Assembly: GCA_008360955.1 (NCBI GenBank) | Contig: LUCM01009398.1 | Coordinates: 107,231 to 171,230 of the forward strand | DNA from: Fasciolopsis buskii | Lineage: Eukaryota; Platyhelminthes; Trematoda; Plagiorchiida; Fasciolidae | Direction of reading: 5' to 3' | DNA: 64,000 nucleotides | In this document: piece by piece, positions 32,906-45,700 of the stretch | How positions within the stretch are numbered: position 1 is the first letter of the stretch | Layout of the letters: each line of letters starts with the position of its first letter | Translations under genes and position numbers: made by a program | The notes under the pieces: model-generated | What the model was told of the DNA's origin: nothing | Databases searched by the model: none | Seen by the model: only the letters and a program-made list of their open reading frames with translations

Positions 32906-33031
32906 GCTGCAAACTGTATGAAATTAATGAGCATCGAAGACTCGGATTAACCTTAAAGTGCAGACTTTCAGTGGTGCAATGTCAGAATTTTTGGTATACT
33001 TGAAAGATGAACCTATACGACAGTCAGATAA

Positions 33032-33343
33032 CTTCTGCCTCCCGTGTATTTTACCAGTTCAACTGGTGTTACGCTAACATACATGGATGCGAGTATCCAG
33101 CGGCTTTCAGAACGGATGACTGAACATATTCTTTTGTGGGCTGAAAGGCTACTGACGAAAGACTTTTTAGAAAAATCGTCGCAACCGAAATTCACGTTTG
33201 TTTTGCCACGCGAAGAAAGGAAGAAGACATCTGTTATTATCCCGGAAACCTCCAGTCGATCTTGTATCCGGCCACTATCGCTCGTTCTCACTAGGTCTTG
33301 TGAGAAATACCATGTTCAGCAGACACATGCATTCATTTCTTAG
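33032..33343 (+). pseudogene. GIY-YIG-type endonuclease relic of a Penelope-like retroelement
   Basis: The frame reads VYFTSSTGVTLTYMDASI and then QRLSERMTEHILLWAERLL (33,044-33,160). Retroelement GIY-YIG domains have Y-x-F-x-C-x-C-G-x-x-Y-x-G followed by R-x-L-x-x-R-x-x-E-H-x-x-x-W. The second block matches closely. In the first, the two cysteines and the catalytic Tyr-x-Gly are mutated. The rest (to 33,343) drifts. No RT is found upstream, and it differs from the copy at 20,018-20,397, so it comes from another lineage. Confidence 0.5.
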
Positions 33344-33446
33344 CCAAAACCAAATGGTTTGTATTGGTTCTCACATGATTAACACTCACCAATTGCTCAG
33401 CTTATCAAGTGGTCTAAAGGGGGCAATGTCCTCACAGCTGCGCTAA

Positions 33447-36400
33447 TATTTGGGCAGACAGTGCAATCGATATGACCAGTTGAAATTCACTAAAGTTGTA
33501 AAGTTTATCAATATTCGGGCATGTTTTTGAAGTCCAGTGCATATTTGACGTTCTGTTATCTTTCAGGCCAGTGTTATATGACAGGGACTAAAAACAGTCA
33601 GCATCCAGTGCGGTCACATAATCCACGTTTGTGTGCAAAAGATACCGGCGAAGTGAATTCATCTTCGGTGGCATCGACCCTTATTTCCTAAAGATGAATT
33701 TCACTGACTTTTTAGGCTTGTCAAAACTTTCCATTCAGCTGCTTGTCATGATCGTTCAAAATAATGTAGTACACCGAGACAGTATTCCTCTCGGACTGTG
33801 CGAAAAGGTAGGAAACAAAAATACTCAAAGGCCGAATCTCAGTAAATGAGAAGTTCAGTGTGGTACACTTACTAAATGGCAGCTCAAAATCTACCATATT
33901 GTTCTCCCCTTCGACCGAACACTGTCCTCTATCCTACGTGTTGCGTGAGGTTAAAGTGCATGCAAAGCGTGTTGAGTTTGTGTGCCAAGATGGCCAAGTT
34001 CGTAGTATACCCGGTCCGTCAAAACAGACTATCAGATTTTGATTTGGCTACCGGATAATGATCCCTCTGTCTGCCGCGAACACCGTTCTATACCGATTTC
34101 ACAAAGCTCTATCGTCTTTAGAAGGGACCATCCATTGTTGACTATCCGTTGATGGGTGTCATCCGCCGTCTTAGTTGGGTCAGGAAACCTGATTGGTCAG
34201 CCGTAGTGCATCCCAGTCGCTTCAAACTTATCAGCCACCCTTCTGGTGACCCCGCGTACAGCACTGTCAACAGGAAGGAGTAATTGTAATTTGTCACTGG
34301 CATTTACCTTCCTGCCTGATTTTGCCTTTACTTTTCTCTCCCATCTTGGAGAAGCAAATATTTTAACGAAACCAGAACTAGAGGAAGATTCGAGGGACGT
34401 TGACATGTTCCAAGAATAACTTGTTCAATCGCTTTGTAACCTCAACTTTCCAGAACTTGTGCACCGCCTCGTGAACAGTGTGTGTGACTGTCATCTGCTC
34501 CAATAAAACTGGTTACTCAGTTCCATGTGAATCTATAAATTATTGTGATTAACATTTAGGCCATGTGTTTCAAATGCGACAGATATCCCCATTTCAGACT
34601 GCCCATACACCACCGCTGGGCAAATGAACTGCGGATACCCACCTTTAAGCTTCTACGGTGAGTCTGCCTTTTGAACTTGACCTGTTTAGATGGCCTTCAG
34701 CCGTTTAGTTCAAGCTAAAGCTGTCATTTAAGAAAGTGAATGGCAGTGAGCAGATTTGAGCCCGCTAAATATATACTTAAACATCAAGCGACTGATAAAC
34801 TGACGTTTGCCGATCACAGGGGACACAAGATCAAATTGTGAATGAGTTTCCCAAACACAAAACACCCTTCCCGGGTAGAAAGATTCAAGTTAGCACGTAG
34901 ACTTCCAGGGTGAGAAATTACACTGCAGTAAACAGATTTTGTGCATAGGCTTGAAGCAGCCAACCTTGTGAAATTGAATTGGGATCCTGTCAAATCGGTA
35001 ATCCGGATACAATCCACTTTTACTACGGATGCATTCCCTACTGTGGTAAAATAATCTGGGAGAACAAGATACAGGACAAACCATTTTACCCCGTGGACTG
35101 CAGCTCTGAATTGACGAACTAAAGTCACACATCCTATACCAAAAGGACACACACGTGTCCCGGTAGTGCAATCTATAGTGCTCTTTGTTTGGTTACGGTC
35201 CGTATCAGTCGGTGCTGAGCAAAGCACAAATGAAGGACTTGTCACCCGGTATTTGTTCACGTACAACCTTTTGCTCCAGTCATTTCGACGTCACTCTGAA
35301 TTTCATCCACAGTAGTGTGCACATAGTGAGTAAATTTTCTTCCATTCTTTCCAGTTATTGATGCAACCAGTCACGAGTTTCGAATGATTTCCTGCAGTTC
35401 ACAGATATCCGTGTGTCACAAGATCAAATTTATGCAAGATTTGTCTCCTGTCAGCTTCGTTGTATTAGATTAAGTTACTCTGTCCGACTAACTTACGATA
35501 CTTCCATTAGTGGGCAGAGTGGGCATTTACCGATCTTCGTATCCAAGACGACACTGCACTAATCTCTAGAATCTCATTCACATCGTTAGATCCATGAGTA
35601 AACGATGAGTTCATTTAGGAATCATACGATAATGCGTCAGAAGTGTTTCGTTCGTTAGGCAAAGTAAACTTTCACAAACAAGACACAGGGTTCAAAAATA
35701 TGGGACTTCATTGTCAGTAGTATGTTTTCCTTGTGGATGGATGAACAAAATTGCCCGAAAGCACAAGACCGCTTTTGCGGAAAAAGTACCAGATACGCAT
35801 ACCGGTCGAGGGGCAATAACTGCGAAGCCTGTCGTTTGTTTCGGGAACTATTTTATTCGTCCATTTTTGTAGGAGACATGCTACCGTCACCAAAAGCATT
35901 ACACTAATACTCCAGATGGCTAACTAAAAATAGCAATTCACATAATGCTCAGGAGGAAGCAAGGCCGAAAAGTGAATTGATTCGCTGAAAATTTAGTCCC
36001 CCTAATTGTGTTCTGAACCACAGATTGGTGGTCAATGAAATACTCAATTGGGTTAAGTCATCCAAATTTATTTGTCGCTATTGTATAGAATTCTTCAGTA
36101 TTCCATCTTCGATTCACACCAATGGTATCGGATCGGATCATTTCAGAGCAAAGCAATACCTTTCGGAATTTTATTCTAACAGTATTTGTTTCCGAATCTT
36201 ACCAAGACCTTACCGATTCTAGCGGCACATCAAACACACCGGGATAGAATAACCAATTCATTTAACGTGCTCATTAAACTACACAAACTCCGACCAATCC
36301 CGTGGTTTGATGTTTCCACTTGTCAAGAAAACTTTAATCACAGTGCTACTAATTTCGGATAGAGAAAGAGTAAAACTTGTCAAGTACCACCCACTTTCAT

Positions 36401-38050
36401 CCCCAAGAGACGTTCAGAGAGTAAAACTATAATTACAGATTTTACTTTCATTTTGCTTTGAATCTCATTGACCTCTCCAAACTGGTCAAGCGTGAACTTC
36501 ATGCGACTGACAAATGTAGATGAAACCAATTTCTATGGTAATCGAGCACTTTAAACTAGCATCCATTGGTAACGATTTCCTCGGGTTCAAGTAGACAGCA
36601 CATGAACTCGCTTACCTCCATGTCCACGAGTATGTGCTTGCGTTTGTGTGTGAAACCGAAGGGAACTGATACCGGGATTGATTAGGTATTTTTTACCTGT
36701 TTTTGACTTTTGTCTCCCGAATAAAGGCATTCATCAAGACAGTGAAATCAATTACACGACAAACTACTCAAGTGAGTAGAGTGCAAAAATTGTCAACTTT
36801 TCCTCTCTGTTGAATTGAACACTGACAAATAGATTCGTCTTTCGGAAATTAGGTACAAGAGTGTATATTGAGTTGTTTTATCCATGTGACCGAGATGATT
36901 CAATTCATACTTTAAATATTTCATAGAAAAGTGAAAAAGTTTACGTAAGCGCGAATGAAAAGATTTGACCTGGAAACATCGACTTTTCGGTTCCAAATTG
37001 ATGGCCACTTCAGCATGGTTAACCAATTTTCAAATTATTATCAAGAACGGAAATTTGGATAAACATATCATTGTTTCTAACGTCCTTATTATCATTATTA
37101 CTATTGTTACCATCATTAATTAATAGCCAATCACAAAGCATAACCCTGCTGACCAGCTGTGGGACTCATTACACTCCTAGCCCACTAATTTCCCTACACT
37201 GATCTCGCTATCTCTCATGCAGTGTGTACCTTTGGAGATAATTATCTTTTCTAAATAAGATAAATAGCAATTACTGACAAGTCATAATGGACAGTAATGA
37301 TTTTATCAAAAGGAACACAATTAAAAATTCTCCTTATTTGTCAAAATGATTTTACGAGACGTTGAAAGTATCCAGATCGGTGACTTCAGTGATAAACGGT
37401 CCATTGTTCAGTTATCGCCAGTTTTAGATTACATCAGTGACTGACCTTTACAAATGTATCGGTTGCACAGTAGGAGACTTCAAACCATGTCTATCGTAAC
37501 GCTGCAATGGGTCGGTGTCACTTCCAGTACCAATGTTGTATTGTAGAAATAAAGACCTCTGCATAGTTTACTCTCTGTTGAGGTAATTGGCAAAGCGAGG
37601 ACGATGCTACAAACATGTAATAGTTCGCTAGCCGTGAGACTTACGCTGTCGAGGATAGTAGTTACCTTAACTCAAATAACCCCGAAATATTCTCAGCCAT
37701 GATGAGCAAATACAGTTTGTATCCCGTTTGATGAGACTGTTTTTGTATCCCCTATAAGGAACGGAGTTTAATCCAGCTAATCCTCTGATTCTGTCAGGGC
37801 AAACTAAGATTCGAAAGTCGTCACTTCGTTACTACGAGCTGACGTATTCTCCCCGTGCCGAAGGATCAACACATTCCAATATCTAAGCCTCGACGAGACT
37901 AAGTTGATCGACTGGTTACTAACATTCACCTGAGATGTAGTGATCGGCAGTCATAGACAGTCAATAGTGATGTCTAAACAGGTGTAACCAATTAAAACAT
38001 GCCAGAATGATATCAAAAATTTATTGCCTCAATGAAAAGAAGATTGTCCA
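33447..38050. other. Intergenic DNA, no gene recognised
   Basis: There are anonymous frames on the minus strand at 34,197-34,406 (69 codons, Ser-rich start) and 34,814-35,266 (150 codons). The latter has nine cysteines and four N-glycosylation sequons, compatible with an extracellular domain, but has no recognisable fold or clear splice sites. A short motif shared with 48.0 and 58.7 kb sits near 35,714-35,785. An imperfect ATT-rich trinucleotide patch lies at 37,083-37,120. Confidence 0.4.
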
Positions 38051-38219
38051 TTGTTAAGTAAACCAGCCAGCATACGCAGTCGATTTCCGCATCGAGTCGG
38101 ATCGGAATTCAATGAACGGAACCGACTTGAATGGAGATGTCTCCCCAAAACCATTGGTTATGGCGTTACTAAGCTATTTCGCGTCGTACAAATACGGTGG
38201 ATTTTCCATTGTCTGAGAA

Positions 38220-38405
38220 TATTTCGTTCTGAGTTGACTACGGGTTTTCTCGCTAATGACTCAGTAATAGTGGAAGATATCGACTCTCTTACAGAGCTTG
38301 TTGACGACTTCAGACTTGGTATCAGAAGAAACGTTCTGACAAGAATTTCGGCTAGCAGAAAATGTGTGCTTCACATGGAATTTCTGTTTTCTCAGTCAAA
38401 TTGTA
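38220..38405 (+). pseudogene. Possible LINE reverse transcriptase relic (palm motif region)
   Basis: Part of a 124-codon frame (38,051-38,425). FLANDSVIVEDIDSLTELVD followed 20 residues later by SRKCVL resembles the RTE/CR1 pattern F/Y-A-D-D-I-V-L...L-x-x-L-L-D, then P-x-K-C-x-V/M-L. The first catalytic Asp of the YADD box is replaced by Asn and the first Ala by Leu. The frame upstream does not show the preceding QG-x-x-S-P box, so the match is suggestive only. Confidence 0.33.
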
Positions 38406-38425
38406 GAAATGGAACACATCCGTGA

Positions 38426-39574
38426 AATGTGGCCGACTACTCATTAAGGAAATAAGTAAAATGTACATACACCGTTCTGTGAGTACTCGATTTTCAACTG
38501 GAAAACCGGTACTGATTCCGTTATGCGCGTGTGCATTCCGTGACTGGGCTTGAATTAAGTTGAAATTAAAGAAAAAATGCTTTCCAATTTTTATTACTTC
38601 AGCGTCGATCAAATCAACCAGATCCAGATGAAAATGATTGCAAATTTCATCCACGAATAGGCTGAGATGTGACTAACGAAATGAAAAAAACAAAGAATAA
38701 GATTCCAAAAGAAAACCTCATGCCATCGAATTACGAGAGCAGACAACGTTCAATAATTTAACAATTGTTGAAGTGCACTTGAATTGAATTCATTCGTCCC
38801 GGATTTCACGCTCTACTTGTTGTCGTTTTGATTTTTGGCCAATTGTTGGTCAGTCTTTCACTTGTTTGCCCAAGTACCGTTTAGAAAACGAGTTTTACAA
38901 AATAATGAACCGATTTAGACCTAATTTACGGAAGTCTGTGCTTATCAAGTTCTCATTTGTCATTCGAAGTTTTCGCTATCCTGGCAAGCGTCACCTGTCT
39001 ACGACAGATTTATAATGCGGTTTTAGTCTTTTAATTATAGGAACTAAATATCGCTTCCAGTCAGACATTCGTCGGAAAAGCAATCGAAAATCGGATTTGT
39101 AACTGGACTGACTGAAATGCGCCCCGGTTCTTTTTTCATCAGACAGGGTTAGAGAGAAAACGTTGTTCGGTTAGAAAATTGTTTGCTTAAAAGTCCCGCC
39201 AAATTGTCCTTTCTTCTGACTCGGCAGGGATTGCGACAAATGAGGCATATTAGCCAAACATTGAACATGTAACGGGACACAAAACCGGCAGATATGAGTC
39301 GTATACCTTTTAGACAGCAGCCGATCAACAACTGAATCGATGTGCAATTTAAGTTATTGTCACTCCCCGATCGTTTTAACCAAAGCTGAAACTACCGTAC
39401 AGCCATTCTGACACTCTCATGGGAGTGTTGAGCTCCACACAAGATTGCGTTAGAGCACGTCTTTAAGTTGTATGGTATTTCTTTATTAAATGGGTAAAAC
39501 TGTTAGTCACTCACCAAGGAGTCTTTATCGGCACGCAAATCACTAATTTCCTGTACATAGACAGTAACTTTTTA
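38426..39574. other. Intergenic DNA, no gene recognised
   Basis: Short frames only; nothing recognisable on either strand. Confidence 0.45.
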
Positions 39575-39742
39575 CCTTTTTCATTCCTTTATTAAAGAAA
39601 CAACAATAGGCATCATTTTTCAGGAAGGAGGACGCGGTCAGCAGAGGGCTGTCAAATGGGGAAGTTGACCAGCGGTGGGTGGACTCGAACCCGCGACCTT
39701 CACGTTCAAATACCACGGCCAGCACCGGCCAAACTGGTTAGG
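39575..39742 (-). mobile_element. tRNA-derived SINE, copy 1
   Basis: Read on the minus strand, a tRNA-like head (about 39,742-39,655) has a perfect box B, GGTTCGAGTCC (39,681-39,691), and a degenerate box A near 39,723-39,735. The conserved body (CTGGTCAACTTCC...CCTCTGCTGACCGCG) follows, and then a tail region with CTGAAAAATGATG and AATAAA. The extra arm length before box B suggests descent from a Ser- or Leu-type tRNA. It shares the body with 47,532-47,682 and the tail with 1,940-2,003. Confidence 0.75.
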
Positions 39743-42700
39743 AAAAGCAATCTGCGCGATCGTATATTGAAATTTGCTAACTTTTGACAGCCAACAAACC
39801 AACTTTTGTTTCTTTTTGCTTGGGAATAAATAAGCTGCAAAAAACGGTGCGTACATGAAGTCTTCAACATGTATCACACATTCTGGGATACACAACAACC
39901 ACGACTTTGCAGCTTGGAAAGATGTAAACCAAATAGGCATTTTATTGGCCAAGTACTATAAACCGACGCGAAACAATAGGTTATCATCGGTCACTAAGAT
40001 GACTGAGAGTAGATGGAATTGAAGTGGAGATCACTTAATTCGCCCCAGTAAAAACGTGATGGTACAAGTGCGCATAGTTACCCAAAAAAGGAGAATTTCA
40101 AATAAATTGAAAATAGACAGGAGTAAGTTCTCAAATCATACATTTGCTAGGCAGTTTGCATGCAACTGCGCATTTATTTTGGAAGCCGATAGTCGAGGAA
40201 TTCCTCTTTACCGACTGGCGCAAACACTGTCCAATTCAATTAAGTCGTTTGCCATCAGTAGACGAAAGAACTGTTGAATAAGGCTCCAGATCTGTCTATT
40301 CTGTTTACGTGTTTTTTCATGAGTAACCCGTAAACAGTCAGAATTAATTTCAATATTCCCATAACCAACATGTAGAAACCATTGGTTTACTGATTACTCT
40401 TTTGTGGTTTTATTGCAGCGGACCATTTGAAACGGTTATAAATGGATCACGTCTACCGGATGAGGTATACTTGGCTAAACTTAAAAAAACGGGATAACTT
40501 TGGATCCCGATGGAAAAATTGACTCTCAATTAACAAATATTTTTCCGGTGAATTCGAGATCCTTGTTCACGAGTTTGCACTGATAATGTTGCATTATTTA
40601 TTCAATGCAATTACATGCATGATAAATTACGTCTAAGACGATTCGATCTCATCCCAACGTCTACTGCTAAAATTGAGGCTTTTATCAGTTCATTATGCAT
40701 TTCCACTTCAGATAATAAAGTAATTATAAGTAAGTCCCTCAATAACAGTTGAGTATTTTGTTTTAATGGGTGACAAAACTATTTCTTTGTGCTACTTTAT
40801 GCATATAGATATATATATTCACATATTTATGTATATATATTATATATATGTGCACGCTATTGATCGGTAAATAATCCCATTTTTTGTTCTGCATTATGAA
40901 GACAGTAACGGTTTCGAATTAGATTCTCTCCAATAGAACAACACCACAGCTTTTAATTTAAAAACCGTAAGCTCGAATGTTCACGCAATTAGTCACCACT
41001 CCATTTTGATAGTTTTCTGAGATCCTTTCCCTAACACACAAGCATATAAGTCCTGCAGCCCTATCACAAACTGTCACCATTTGAATTCTTTGCCTATGCG
41101 GATGCTTATAAAATTTACCTCATTGTAGTCCTGGAAAAGATTTGTTTATTTGTTCTCCCGGTTTCTCATACCTGTCGTCCAATTATCGGGCCAAAAATGA
41201 ACGCACGAATGGCTCGGTGAACGTCATCAACTCCAGTTGTTTTCACACTCACGGTTAGTAATTGGCTGTGCACGAGATATCAGAAGAAAAATTCGCAATG
41301 TCACGTGACTCTTGTTCTGACTTAACGGATAGTGCTTCTGATCACGGCGACTTTACTGAATACCCCACCCAGAATTATTTGTGTTTAGACTAGTAGAAAA
41401 TAAATACAAATTAAATTTGTATTAGTTAATTTCATTTATTTTTCAAGTAAAAGACGGAGCATTAGTGCATTGTAGTATATTGTTGGAATCATATTACTAT
41501 CACCATTGAACAGCTCTGATTTTCAGTTAACTGCTCATCATTTTTTATTACCAAGAATGTATTACTTAACCCAATGTGTCAGTCAACCCAAACGTAAGAA
41601 TTCGGTTGTGTTCCGTCGGACCAAATCGACCGCTTATTTCATTCTTTTCTTCCTATACTAAATATTCCCCAGCTGGTACAGTGCATCCGGAATGTATTAC
41701 TTAGCCGATTGTTGAATGGCAATTTGTGAATGAATGACGACGGGAGGTCGATCACTTGGCTCTGATTGTCCGAGTTCGGAACTATCGCTTGCGTGTAACA
41801 CAGCGAATTTCCAGATCTTTCCTTGGTGTATGGATGATCGGGCACCAGGGCAAATTTCAAGAAACGGTTGACAGTCTTGCACGCTCGTTGTACACAAAAC
41901 AATTAAGGGTTTCAACCATGAGAGACAAATAGATCACATATATTGCTTTCAATGGACAATTTTGTGCAAAATTCCTAGCTGTTTACCAAATTTAATGACG
42001 TTTTTCGTGGGAAAACTTCCGGCTGATGGGCTTTTGTTCATTTAACTCTTTGCATTGCCCAATAGATTACACGTAAACACTCATCCAAGTGTGAAATGTT
42101 GAACTTCCATTTGGATATCATCGTAGTTCAATCATCAGGTAAATAGATGCAGGGCATTCGGTGACTAGGAATTGCATTCATTTGGAATGTTTTGTAAGAA
42201 CTATTGTTGTTTCCTACTTCAAAATTATCTTCGTTCTTTATACACCAATTTGTTTTGTAGCGCATCAGATGATGTTAAAAACTCTGCCCGTACCCATGAA
42301 AAATATTTTGACATAACTCGGTCTGAATTTCCGTGTTTCAAATTGGAAAACATTTCGGTTTTCTAGGGAATGGCGGTTGGGAAGTAAGAAAAATATTACC
42401 TTTGATTTTGTTTTGCACAGAATTTTGTTGGATGAGAAACTCTGCATTATTCTGCCCGGAGAATCAGTGCATATTGTACCTAAAAAATGAAACTGAGCCT
42501 CGTTCCGTTTTGCTTTTCGTTTGTCGCCAACCGAGCGGCATGAAAAAGCGCAAAATTTTAGCAGGTCCCCGGTAATTTGTGCTCCTAACCATCTGGGATC
42601 AGAGTTGGCGGGACAAATGAGAAAAACTCGGGGTAATCAGTAGACGCGTCGAACAGTAAAAAAATTTGCATTGTCTCTGTTTTAATATCCCCAGTATACC

Positions 42701-45700
42701 AAAACACGCAGTTGGATGTTCTTATTCCGTGAGTTACTGAATTGTAGTGAGATATCTCGTTTCTTTTCGGGCAGTTTTTGAAAAATAGGTGAAAAAATCC
42801 CAATATTTTATTGTCAAAATACACTGATGTGGTACAGACAGCCGAGACCTACTTTGTATGCTCTATTGTGAATTGTTCATTTTATTACTGAAATTATACA
42901 AATAAGTAGCATATATGAATATATGTATACGCATATTCTTGCTGACTGTCGGAACAAACGCACACAACTGATTTACCGCCAGTACTGCTGGAAATCAACG
43001 AGGTTCGCTACGTGTGTCTTTTTTGTTTAAAATAATAGGAAACCTTTTCCCGCTTACTCCATATCCCAAATGATATCTATCTCAAACTCGTCCAGATCAT
43101 GAAAACTGGGGTGCACCAAAGGCCCGTTTAACGTTTTTCAGATGATGGACCCAAGGAGAGACGACAGTTCAATTTTCATTGAACTGCTTCAGGACAAATG
43201 GCAAAAAGATCCGTTTGTTTCACTCAATGATCGATAATTACCGATTCAATGATATCAAAAATAGGTATCCATTTTGTTGGAAATTCACTTTGATCTCGCG
43301 TGTTCTCGAATTGCTTCCACCTAAAGGCAACCGGCAATAATAACAATAATATTAATGGAAGTTGCAACAGTAGTAATCATTTGGACGCCATTGATGATTA
43401 TTACTATTCGAATATTTGTTTCTCAAATGACAATGATGATATTTGTACCCATTATGATTGCTATTATTATAATAGACAGAAAAATTTACTAATTCAAGCA
43501 ATATCATAACTCTAGAAAAAAGAAGACCAATCGTTGGGTTTGCACTGCATGAGGAAGTTATTTTTCTGAGATACGGAATGTTTCCGGTAATTTGTTTCGA
43601 AAATTTACTAACTCTGTTTCATTCACTCCTCCTAATTATTAAAAATTAGTATCAAGTGAGAACTCACCCGGCGTGTGGTCAATCACGCGGAACCAGTGCA
43701 TCTCTTTACGCTGAATCCTCACAGCTGCATTCTGCATGACCAAAATTCGATCATGCAAGCAACGTTTCTCAATCGTGATCCAACTACCACTAAAATCCTT
43801 TGTAAATGGAGTGTGAGCAGAAAGACGGCTTAAGTCATTAGACTATCGGTGCTGATTCTACACATTTCACTTGATAATGTCATTATATAATGAGCATCAC
43901 AGTGGACATGGAAAATCATTTCGGAATCAAATTTTCCAGAACCAATATGTCCGATAAGTGTAATCTTTCGAACAATTCATCCGTTCTGTCGCGTTAACTG
44001 CTTTTACTTGCTCTTTCCTTTGGGTTATTTAATCACATTTTCATAATTTCTCACTAGGATTTCACCTGAATTAATGGGAGCGTGAGTGAATCAGAAGTCC
44101 TTTTAGGACTCAAGCTGGTTGAGTATTTCACAGTAGAATTTGCTCATTCTTCCGAATTCGAAATGTACTACTGACTACGAGGTTTATCCTTTCATGAGTT
44201 GCTTATAATTATATTCTTTCACATTTTCTATTTGTGCATTGTTTCACATATGTGAACTTACGCTCTCCATATTGATATTCAACTAGGAGAAGAGGATAAA
44301 GTAGGTGAGTCAACGGTAAGACGTTCGCACCAAGTAAACTGTGCTGGCCATGTTTTTTCTCTCAAAAATAGATAACTGGAGAAAACTCCAGTGCAAACCG
44401 ATGCATTCATTTGGAGAAATAACCGTGTTAAATGTCACTTGGCAGGCTGATCAGTCATTTTCTAATGCGAGCAAAATCTCACTGGAAGAGACTGTCACTT
44501 TTGGTTAGAATTCAAATCAATTCCGGGTTCAGCGTACGCAAAATAGGGAAAGAATATAAAAGCGACGTGGCAGTTTGACACGAATTGATGTGTTGTTCGA
44601 CTTGGAAGACTATCAAAAGCCAACTGGTAGCCTGGTGATTTGTGTCAAATACCCATCATGGCTTAATTTTTTCCCTTTCGAGCAGATGAACACAGTTATA
44701 GGCGGGGAACGTCGTTTGCTCCGAAATCTCTACCAAATTGTTCGAGTGGTGCTTTCAGTGACTGTCAATTGAATTTTTTGCAGATGTACAAATGTAATGT
44801 TATTGTCCCCCCACAAGATGATCCTAACTGTGCCCACTTAGCTCTTGGGTGAAGTGATCTGTTTTGCAAGCTTGAAAAATGATCGTAGGGAATTTTCTTT
44901 TTAAAGTTCTTAAATGAATATACAAAAGAGTAGTAAGCATATTTCCATAACTAGGAGTTACTGGCCTTGTACTAGCGTGAATTCGGCTCACTCAAGCAAA
45001 CGTTTGACAGTTTGTTAGTAAGCTTTCGTTTCACAAAGAACTCCTAGATGAAATTTGTTCGTTGGATGGACGAATCACTGCGTAAGCACCAAACGACGAT
45101 TGGAGGAATATATGAAGAAAAAATGGTGATATGTCAACGAGAGACTTGGTATAAAAACGTGGCGTTCTAGCTCTCATTTGTACAATCAGAACTCACATAC
45201 CTGTCGGGAAAGGACAAATACCTACTGAAAGTTGGTCCACACAGTTCGGATCAGATAAGTGCATGATCAATGCATCACTTAAACAGTTGGCCTAGCACGA
45301 AGGATCACTGGATAACACGAATTGTCATAATAGTTTGGATTTGAAAAGCAACCGAATCGCCAATTTGTGTCGCAACTTCTTGATATTATCTTCCAGTCTA
45401 TCAGAAGCAATATACCGGGAAGACCAAGTGTACGCCATGTTTGTGATTTCTTTATATAACTATTGTTATCGTGTAAGAAAGGAACTGGCGATATGCCAGT
45501 ACTTGTACACCGTAGTTTGTCGTATCACGTGTGGATGAAACAATTTTATCTCCAGCCGCACGCAACCGGTTTGGCCAAATGGCACTGATTTTGGTACTAT
45601 AGCCTCATGTGATTGACTAGATGGAGCCTTAAAACTTGGCCAAACTAACCTCTAGATAATCATTTTTCCGCTGCTTTTTGACAACTTACCTGTGTGACTT

